Of a DNA stretch of 64,000 bases, positions 55,464-64,000 are shown piece after piece. The number at the start of each line of letters is the position of its first letter. Within the stretch, counting starts at the first letter, position 1. Source of the stretch: Marasmius tenuissimus (Eukaryota > Basidiomycota > Agaricomycetes > Agaricales > Marasmiaceae); assembly GCA_029532415.1 (NCBI GenBank), contig JAQOTA010000053.1, forward strand, positions 5,766,001-5,830,000, given 5' to 3'. The position numbers were made by a program, and so were the translations under genes. The notes beneath the pieces are model-generated. The model was not told the DNA's origin, did no database searches, and saw only the letters and a list, made by a program, of their open reading frames with translations.

Positions 55464-57592
55464 GGAGTGAGTGATGGTCAAGGATGAGGAAGACGGACCT
55501 GTTTTGAATTTTCTGAATCCTGAGATTCGTCATCATCCGGACCGGAGTTGACGCCGGGCCAACATCCCGGACATACTCAGCAGCCACCGCGGTCTGTCCA
55601 GGTGCCAGGCGAAACTTCCTTAAGTTGGCTAGTAGATGCCAATGAGAATGGAAGAATAAAGAGAGATGGTGGGTCCGAGAGCTCACGAGAATCGAAACTG
55701 CTCGTTCAGCCTCCTGGGTAGTTTGAAATTTAGGGCTGAGTCTCCCCCCTCTGAAGTTCATCATCATGGATTAGGGTTCTGGAGTTACGTCCAGCCCACC
55801 TCAGCTCGCTTCCCTCCTACAAGATATTAACTATCACTGAGTCGAGGACTGAGCTACCTCGTCCCAGCATTCTGTTCTTCGATGCCAGTGGGCACTCTCA
55901 AACTCCGAGACGGAGATATCACGTTTCGAACAGATGGACCAGTCCCGAATCGCGTGCCGTGCTGCAGCAACAGTGTCGTCGAGAATTCAGTCGGAATTGG
56001 GGTATACCGGGAGATATTAATGAGGATTACCCCAAGGAGAAATTACGCCCCTTTGCTGACTGAGTAGTGAATTCCTCCATATGTCAGTGGTAGATGGCTT
56101 TTTATGCGCAACAGAAGAGGTTTCCATCTTCTGAATCGGATTCGAGGGTTTCCGAAGTTCAAGTTATTCAAAATCTAGCGCCCGCTGAATTATTACCGCT
56201 TGGAGTAAGTTATCGGGCTAGAATCTAGATTCTCAGAGTACTCTTGTTAACGCCCAAGGGAGATGTTAGCAAGGGTATACGGTGTTAGCAAGGGGTGCTA
56301 TATTTCAATGGAGGAGTAGATCGCGACAGAATAAGGGCCTACACTTAGCAACCGCTCCATACGGAAACAGGGCAGCGAGTCGTGTGGGCAGGACGACCAT
56401 CGACCGTATTCCCAGTGCTTAATCTCCATAATCAAGGCGCATGTCATGAATCGGTCCGTGTTACTACGCGCAGGGGTTATATGGTTCTACCTCTGGATGG
56501 GTTGTCCGAAGCGAATAAGAAGTTACATATATCCACGTTTAAAGTTCTGTCGGCGTCGCGCTCCGAGGCTACTAGTATCCTGAGCGTTCAATCACGGTGG
56601 CCACTGACGGTAATTAAATCCACGGGACCATGAGAGTACTGCTCATTGCCTTGGAAGCTTAAGAAAAACCAACTGTGGAATAATTATTAGGCGCATGAAC
56701 GACGATTAAAGTGAAGTACGAGCGGTTGGGTGTAACATTGTTTGGGGGTGGCGTGGATAAATCACAAACGTGTGGCTGGCTTGTACAGCCACACAGGTCC
56801 ATCATCTGAACCATCACCATCGAAGCAGCCCGCAGTCTGTGGTCTCTCGTAATTCCCAAATGTCACTTCCGCAAGAGACTTACTGCTTGAGGCTTCTCAG
56901 ACTTCACCTTATTATCTCGAATGGATACAAAACAACTCGGGCGGGAAATTTTTGAGGCCCAGTCATACGAAGGCTCCTACACTCAGGTAGCCCCGGTACT
57001 TCCATCTACTCTATGGCGATCTCGATTAGCTCTCACAATCGAAATCTAGTCAAATTGGACGAGTCACTGGTACTACTGCTCAGTGCTTTGGCCGACGCGC
57101 CAAGCTTCCAGGGTTCGAAGGGCGTGTGCAAGCGTGTGTATCATATAGCCTCAATTATAACATAACTACCCACGATACACGGAACCGCATGCTTCGAGGT
57201 GTCCTCCAGATTTGGGCGGCCTTGCCTTCCCGCTGTAAGGACGATTCAAGGTCTTGGAATGCAATTCTACAGTCGAAGAGGTAACATATGTATGCAGTTT
57301 GACGCTATCATGAGTGAGTTTGTCCTTTTTCTGCTGCTCACATGTTTTCCTCAGGTTCAGAATGATGAAGCCCTGCACATTCAGTGGCTAATACTTCAAG
57401 CACCCCGCCAGCGGCCTGGACCTCCTGCTGTCGGTGATATTTGATTGCTCTCAGCGTCAGTGACAGAATGTCCATCAATCTGTCTGTTATACAAGTACGT
57501 CGGTGGCGTTGATGATCATATTCGAGCGACGGCAGAACGGGATGCTTAGCACAGAGTAAGTACTCTATATTTGCTACGTCCAAAAGGCACCT
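55464..57592. other. Two-kilobase region without a supportable gene
   Basis: The first 300 bases are the upstream region of PHO13; its frame stays open back to 55767 but without family similarity. The remainder has only short frames with no domain. A small repeat occurs near 56264-56300 (ttagcaagggtatacggtg / ttagcaaggggtgct). Confidence 0.45.
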
Positions 57593-60025
57593 TCAGAAAA
57601 CCTCTTCCTCAAGGATACTTCGTATGATACCGTCGATGATTGTGGTCTCTCTCTCCTCCTTTGTTGCGCAAGATTCTGATTCAGCCATCTCGGCCAAAGA
57701 AGGGCCAGAACCGTGGTCGTTATCTTGAAGAAAGCTCCCTTCTCCCTGGTCTAGTGTGGCGCGTGGCGAGGCTGCGAACCCATGCACCGCAAAACCGTGG
57801 TCTGTCAGGTTTTCATTCCATTCCTTGCCGTCTCTAACACGGGACACCTTCTTCGAGGCATACATTTTCTGGTGAGTATAGAACACCTTTAGCTCGACAA
57901 TTTTGGCCCTAGCCTGGATGTGCAGCTCCTGCTGTATGATCCGTTGGATCGTGTTCATGCCCACTTTCCAATTCCCAAGGGTGGAGAATACAGTTCCCAT
58001 AAATATGCTTCGTGATTCCGCGGACATGGCTTGCATCAGGTTCAGAGCCTGACGAGTCTCCTCTTGCCGAGTTTCAGGGTCCTCCTGCCGGGCCTCTCTA
58101 TCAGCCTCGTTTTTATTCGTAGTGCTCGATACCATTGGCGATGCGGCGGTGGCGATAGCCACCTGGTGAGCTCCCGTGTTTCCGGGTAACACCAAATCAC
58201 GGGTTAGCGCTGGAACAGCGATAATATGGACGCCTGCAGTGGCGTTCCCGTTGAGGACAATGCCATCCAGCTCTCTGGTCAATAGTCGTAGCTCTTCGGC
58301 CTAATTTGGTGGAACAGCAGATCCGCGTCAACACCGAACGCGAAATCAGCAGGGAGATGGGTAAGCAAGAGTGTTTTCCTTTCCGAAAGAGGGCTTACCG
58401 TCTGGAAGTTCTCCGCCAGGATCCTCGTTCTTGATATGTTCTCGTGGTCATGAGGGCTTCTGTTGCCTTTGAAATGTTGCGTGATTGATCGTATTGTTTC
58501 GATTCCGGGGTGCTGTGCCAGAACTCTTGGACTCGCTCTGCGTCTGTCCCGCTGGTCGTACCATTTCAAGATCTGAGTTGGGGAATCGTGAGTAAATCGC
58601 GCTATGTCTGCTTTACTTGGGTGCGAACTCACCCTCCCGACATTGATAGTGACACAGCTAGACCCCGCCCAAGCAAAACACGCCAGCGCATGCTCCAAGT
58701 TTGATATCTGTGTTAAATTGGTCTTGATTCCTGTCTCCTCCAGTTCTCGAGATGCGATGATACCCTGTTCTGTTGCCACAATCTACGTGTTTTCGGTAAG
58801 CACGTCCCACTCAATCGGGCATGTGACTGTACTCACATTAATGTAGATCTCTAGTTCGCGGTCGTCATGAGCGTGCTCGCCAGCGTTTCGATGGTAGAAC
58901 AAGGCCACCATCCTCCTTGCACTCCTGACAATTGCCTTCGCGTCCTCGGACTTGCGCGGGTCTATGAGTAAGTAGATCTCTTTCCGACAGGGTGGCGCGC
59001 TGGATATGCGGTCGGCGTTTGCGTTTGCTAGCTCCACCATCTAGGATTGCGCGCACCGTCGGCATTTCCCGGGGAATGAGATCAAGTAATTACAGGGAAG
59101 GTAGATCGGGGAAAAGTACAAAGGGGTATCCGAGCGGGGGGAAGGGAGAAGCAGGGATTGAACAGGTAAAGATTAGCTGCTTGCTAAGATTAAAGATTAG
59201 ATGAAAACTGACAAGTTGTTCAAAGACACAGTCCGAAAGAAGGTCCCACTTTATGTTGTCGTTTTCGTGACGAACACCCCGAAATGAATCCATTAAACTG
59301 GCAAGCAATCGGTGCGAGAGGATCGTGGATAGGTTAACTCTGAAGAGCAAAAGATCACGACGTGGGCACTCACATAGGATTATCCAACGCCTTGTGCACA
59401 GAAACCCAGTTGTGATAGGCCAAATGTGAGTCTGGAATCATGATTTCCTCCTTACCGTCCCCTAGCAGTCGGCTGACTCGCTCAAGAATCGTGGCAGGGG
59501 AGAATATCCCGCTCGATGACAAGTCACATTGCGTCAAGGCTGCGTTATCCTTTTTCAGAACTCCGTTCAAAGACGCCTCGCGAAAGCACTGAGCTACTCA
59601 CATTCCAGTTGAAGCCCATCGTAAATCACCATTTCATTTCGGATGCGGGGCTTGCGATGCGGAAGCCTCTTCTGTGGCCTGACAAGATGAGGCTCCCTTC
59701 CATTATCATTCTCCTTGCCACTCGCCCTTGTAGATGTCCGAGCAGCCAACCACATCGTTACGTCCTCCTCCTGTCTTCTCCTACGCTCAGCTTGGGCTTC
59801 TTCTAACTTTTCCAGTTGTTCCCTCCGCTCTGGTTGATCCTGTCCCACAGCATCATGAACATCTTCTCTCCAACCCCATATCCTCAAGGCCCCCGACCCC
59901 GACGATCCTCCGACCTGAACGCCACTTATCCGGCTCTCTTTCATCGTTTCGTCTGACTCAGTCTCCACGCCGTTCGTTGAGTCGTTGTCAACATCCATGC
60001 CATCATGAAGCTCCTGCCACCGCAT
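57593..60025 (-). CDS. Transaldolase-like protein, probably catalytically inactive (spliced)
   Basis: A multi-exon gene. Exon 1 (from about 60025, MRWQELHDGMDVDND) is acidic with a Glu/Arg coiled coil, then VIYDGLQLE. Exon 2 includes LTQCDLSSSGIFSPATILER. Later exons follow the transaldolase barrel: EIYLLIDPRKSEDAKAIVRS, then EIYINIVATEQGIIASRELE, then GIKTNLTQISNLEHALACFA, then SCVTINVGRILKWYDQRD, then HPGIETIRSITQHFK. In active enzymes the strand before the A-T/S-x-x-G loop holds the Schiff-base lysine (I-K-x-A-S/T); here that position is Asn, encoded by 58837-58839 just before an intron. The Glu of the usual E-V-D-x-R motif is also replaced (L-I-D-P-R). The C-terminal exon (57593-58270) adds about 225 residues of helical, Gln/Glu-rich sequence not found in standard transaldolases. 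The fold call comes from pattern matching by eye. Confidence 0.62.
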
Positions 60026-63000
60026 CCCGAGATTATGTGTGGTTCAAGGAGTCTATCGCGGCGGTGATTGTTGGTGAAAGAGGGACAACGCTCGCAGTTG
60101 CCTTGAAATACTACCAGCCCACCACGCTTGGACTCTCATCGTGTCTCGAATCTGTGCTGGCCCTGCCACTGAAGCATTCTTTGTTCAACGTCTTTGGGTC
60201 TTTGAACAATGGTTGATGGCAGTCAACCGCGTGCCACTTTTGGCTAAACCAGCGACCCCGGGTTCTCGTTGCTGTTAACCCGCCAATGGCTTGGGGTTGA
60301 AGTTTGGAATCTGCGCTGGAACCTTAGAACTCCAACCTTGAAGGTTTCGGTACCTACTGGTAGTGGGGATCCCTATTTTATTCTCTCTCGTAACTTAACA
60401 CTCCTACTTGTAGATCATAACGAGAGAAATGCGGGGTAACAACACATGATAGTCAGAAGTCTAAGTTATAGTAAAAACCTATGTAGTATGAGTGAATCAC
60501 GCTATTACGAAGGTTTCGTTATACGCTAAATCTTCTATCACGCAGGGACAACACGATTAAAGCAGTGCATTATATGTTGGACAGGATTCGGCCATCGGCT
60601 TCGAGATCATCGAATGAGTCCCACCGTTTACGTGGGTAGCGAAGAACGCTTCGAATCCGATCAAACTTCGGTGTATCGGAGAGTTATGTTTCTGCGATCG
60701 GTATCCCAACGCTCACTTGTATGTGTGCTTTGGATCCATGCCCACCGGAACAACAGATTGACTTCGCCGTTGAAAGTTGAGCAATCTACATGCTAAGCAC
60801 TCGAGTCCTTCTGGAAAATACTCCGCGACCAAGCCGCCTGGATTGCCGAAGGGGGGCAAATCTGCTTAACCGTCAACGGACACTAGAGGTAACACCGTTG
60901 GGATATCTCTCCTCTATCATAGATTACCCCCGGGAAAGAGGAAGCAATCTGGGAATCGCGGCCCCCGTTGCTTCGGATGACTTTCCGGGCCTTTAGTCTT
61001 AGTCTGAACTCGCTTCAGGTTCAAACTTCACGACCACTCCAATTGCTGCTACATAGTCACTAGAAATTGGAGACCGGACCCTTCAACTGGGGATACTGCT
61101 CGCCCTGCCAGCGACTGGAGTATTGAAGACTTGTAGCCTGGCAGCTTGACAATCCGATGTTTGATATTTGTTTCAAATACTTTTGAATGCTTGGACATTG
61201 AGCGCTCCGATTTGGAATCGGGGATAAGTACCTCAGGACGCTGCGATGTCGCGGCGGTTTGGCATGAGCTTGTGCATGGTCGCCAGTAGGCTTAGCCTGA
61301 CGAGACTCGCTTCTTGCCCTTTTCAGCAAGAAGGATTTTAAGTAGGGCTCCGAACCGCTTCGAGAGATGGGCCAGGCAACTGGGAATATTGATCACCTAA
61401 TTTGTTAAATTTTGTCGAGTTGGCAGTGTGGCACTAGCTGCATTGGCGCCGGGAGAAACGCGTCGTATCCCTCAAGAATTCCTCGCTCAAATGGCTTGTT
61501 TGGGTTTCCATTGCTAACACGACACGGATCCTTACCAGCGTATTCCACAGAATAAAACCCAGGAGTTCGGCAGCTGCGTGATGATCGAATGGAGTTTTCC
61601 TTATCCCTTCCCACAACCGGCCCTTGTCACTGGGAAAACTGGACTTTCAAACTCTCAAGGTTCTGAATCAGCTTCCGGGTTCGATCATCGCCAGCAGTGA
61701 TATTGAGCACCCGAAATCGAAGAGCAACCCAGACCCTGGCAAAGGATAGATTTCTTCGTCTGAACCTTACTGCCCGCTGCATATGATTTCTGTGAGTGGC
61801 ACGAGATCACCGCAATTCCTTCTTCCATTGATTTCCAGGTTTGGTCAATACTTCCAAACCTCTCCAGTACACCGTCACGCACGCGCCTCCTTCTGACCCC
61901 GCAAGCCCTTCAAGTCCACCAATGGTCATTTAGTGTTACGTCAAAAATGACAGTGGGCACACTCCGGTTCACCGTTCTAGTACTGTCCAAGCAGGATGTA
62001 CGGATCACTCCTGTCCGAGACATATTTATAAACCTTATGTATGTATCTTTCCATATTCTCATGTGTTTGAAATCACGAAATCGCGATCGCGACGTTGGGC
62101 CATGTTAAATCCAGCTTGGACCGAACGGCATCCCCATCATGAAGCTCTGATGTCGTTATTCGAGGAAGTTCTGTTGAATACCCACTTACCAGAAGTGGAC
62201 CAAGTGCATTGTCAAGCTCTTATGAGCTTCAAGAGGTTGTCCCCTGTGCTCTTGGTGGTAGTCCCATGGGGACGTTCGGATACTTTATTGGTTGACAGGG
62301 AAATAAAGAGGCTGAGTCAGTCCGGAACGCTGTGGCTGAGAACTCCCAGATTTTCTTGGGGTTCGAGGTGTTGAGCGCAGACCCGAGGTCCCCGCTCCAA
62401 TGCACCCTGTCCAATCTGATTCTGAGGTTGTGGGGGTGAAATGGAGGGACTGAGGTCGATTCACCACCTCGTCGCTTGACAACACGGCTCGGACACCCAA
62501 AGGGACCGGCAGAACATTGATAGATCATAGATAACTACCAACATAGACACGGATTTTAGCATGGCGCAGACTCAGAGACCGCCGACGGGCCCAAGATCAA
62601 GTATCTGGAGATGAGCGGCCAAAGAGGACTCAATTAACCCATGCGCAGCATCCAATTTTTTTGGGAATGTGTATAAGTAGGCGATTATAACGGACTAGAC
62701 TGTATCAGTGGCGGGAGATGGTGAATGGGAGACTATATACACGGACAACGACTTGCGGGATTGGTACTGGTGCTGTGGAAAAGAATCTTTGAAAGGAAAA
62801 TGTATCATGGAGAAAGGGACCAAAGAAAGAAGAATATTATTATTAATTATTCTTGACTTGAGTGTTCACTTGCTAAGAGGGTATGTTCTATGAGGGAGGA
62901 GAGAACGAGAGCCGAGAAAGATACGACAATGATAGCACAGATACGAGCGAGGCGAGGCGAGCGACGACGAGCACAGGGGAAGGAAAAGAGGGAAAGGAAC

Positions 63001-63109
63001 ATGCTAGCAGTAACGACTGAACGGGGAACAGCAGGACGAGATTGGTAGAGTAGAAACAAAAACGGAGTCCGTCTCAAAGAAGACACTAACACCCTACACC
63101 ACCGAGGGG
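60026..63109. other. Three-kilobase region without a supportable gene
   Basis: Only short frames on both strands, none with a domain, signal peptide or consistent splice structure. The right end (62880-63109) is purine-rich and probably the 3' UTR of the gene at the window edge. Confidence 0.45.
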
Positions 63110-64000
63110 CTACCGATGAACAATCACTCTCTCTGAGGCGTGATACCACGAATCAGTAGATGATGGGGGCGGTAGATGTTCTACGGTGTTGAAAGGCGGC
63201 AGAGTGTATCCCCCCGACGGCGGTGGGTTCTGAGGATCAACGAAGGGTTAGAAATTGAAACAGGATTGCAAAACGTAGGCCTACATGGTAATCTTCTTCA
63301 ACCTTGACGGTCCCGTAGCTCCCGCCGCCGTAATGTCCGTGGTTTGATAGCGGTCTAGCGCTATTGGGAGAATTTCCTGCGGTCGCGGTTTGGGCAGGCT
63401 ATAGGCGAGAATGCGAGCGAGACGACAAGTCGGTATATTGAGAAAGGAAGTGTATATTTGGTGTGCGTGCGACAGAGCAAGGAAGTCGGAACCGAAAAAA
63501 CAAAAGAAAAACAAGTCATCACTACTAGGATCCATAGTTCTTTTCGCGCAAAAGGGCACAAAGCAAAACCACCGTCGTGTAGGTAGTTTGTTTTCCCCCC
63601 TTTACTCTAGAAAGATGAAGGAATAACACTCGCCGAAAACGGTGGACTCGATGTTGAACTTGACGGCGTGCTTGGGGGCATGGTGAAGGCACCGGTGTGT
63701 AGATGGAACATGGAGCCTGTCCCGCTTGTTGGGGGCGAAGTGTGAGGGTGATTTGAATGGTTCGAAGGGTGAGGAGATGGATGTGATGAGTGTGATGAAT
63801 GATGTGAGAGCGAGGAGGGGTGGGGCATAGCGGAAGGGTGAGCGCTGTGTGGTGTATGCGAGCCGTGGTTGGTGTAATGATGCTGTTGTGGCTGTTGCGG
63901 GATTGTCAACGGTGGCGGCGGAGCGCGTGAGAGAAGGTCATTGGGCGTCGTTGGATCTGACGACTGTAAAAGGTAACGATTAGTCATGCGTACTGGTCGC
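63110..64000 (-). CDS. His/Ser/Pro-rich protein running off the right edge (partial, spliced)
   Basis: C-terminal part only. An exon (63963 to about 63638) follows a TTTACAG acceptor and encodes SSDPTTPNDLLSRAPPPPLT, then a His/Ser/Pro-rich region (HSSHSSHPSPHPSNHSNHPH) and TMPPSTPSSSTSSPPFSAS. A donor GTGTTA and acceptor CCGCAG join it in frame to NSPNSARPLSNHGHYGGGSY and VKVEEDYH. A second intron (GTAGGC..CCTCAG) leads to NPPPSGGYTLPPFNTVEHLP, ending ERVIVHR with the stop at 63110-63112. The low-complexity composition would fit a transcription factor or RNA-binding regulator, but no DNA-binding domain lies inside the window. Confidence 0.5.

Noticed and set aside
62847..63149. Minus-strand frame of about 100 codons near the right edge
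   Set aside because: It lies mostly beyond the stop of the right-edge gene in purine-rich sequence and conflicts with the better-supported exon ending at 63110.

Overview
This window looks like nuclear DNA of a mushroom-forming basidiomycete (Agaricomycetes). Genes are broken by many short introns of about 45-60 bases with GT..AG ends and CTAAC/CTGAC-like branch points. Gene content fits: a DUF6534-type membrane protein, an Agaricomycete-style F-box protein, a GPI-anchored chitin deacetylase, and basidiomycete-style ZRG17, PIG-F/GPI11 and PHO13 homologues. The species cannot be named from the sequence. All exon joins below were made by eye.

Layout. 1-6.3 kb holds the last exon of a gene entering from the left (+), a multi-spanning membrane protein (-) and a ZRG17-like zinc transporter (+). 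6.9-35.4 kb is one large array of eleven related genes or gene remnants, all on the minus strand (called copies A to K here, left to right). 35.7-38.2 kb holds a small single-pass membrane protein and a DUF6534 protein (both -). 38.2-42.1 kb has no convincing gene. 42.1-44.1 kb is a chitin deacetylase (+), followed by a tRNA-Ala(CGC) with a 10-base intron (-). 45.6-47.1 kb is a four-span membrane protein with a Gly/Pro/Tyr/Gln-rich tail (+), convergent with an F-box protein (-). 53.0-55.5 kb holds GPI11 (+) convergent with PHO13 (-). 57.6-60.0 kb is a transaldolase-like gene that seems to lack the catalytic lysine (-). A His/Ser/Pro-rich gene (-) runs off the right edge.

The most interesting system is the array. 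All eleven copies encode a common, probably disordered C-terminal tail. It carries an [L/P]P[S/G]Y box (usually YETLPSYHSRRST), which fits the LPxY/PPxY ligands of WW domains in Rsp5/Nedd4 ubiquitin ligases. About 20-30 residues later comes an R-x-L-P-x-x-P box (e.g. RSLPPLPPLPPF), which fits a class I SH3 ligand. The same tail sits behind two unrelated N-terminal modules. Copies D and E carry a VHS domain (an endosomal/endocytic sorting module, as in Lsb5). Copies F-K carry a six-span membrane domain. Copies A-C keep the tail but have lost or ruined the VHS exons, apparently by tandem duplication with a breakpoint inside the VHS domain.

Working idea (inference): membrane proteins and a soluble sorting adaptor share a docking tail for ubiquitin-ligase and SH3 partners and are expanding together as a cluster. 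I know of no description of such a family.
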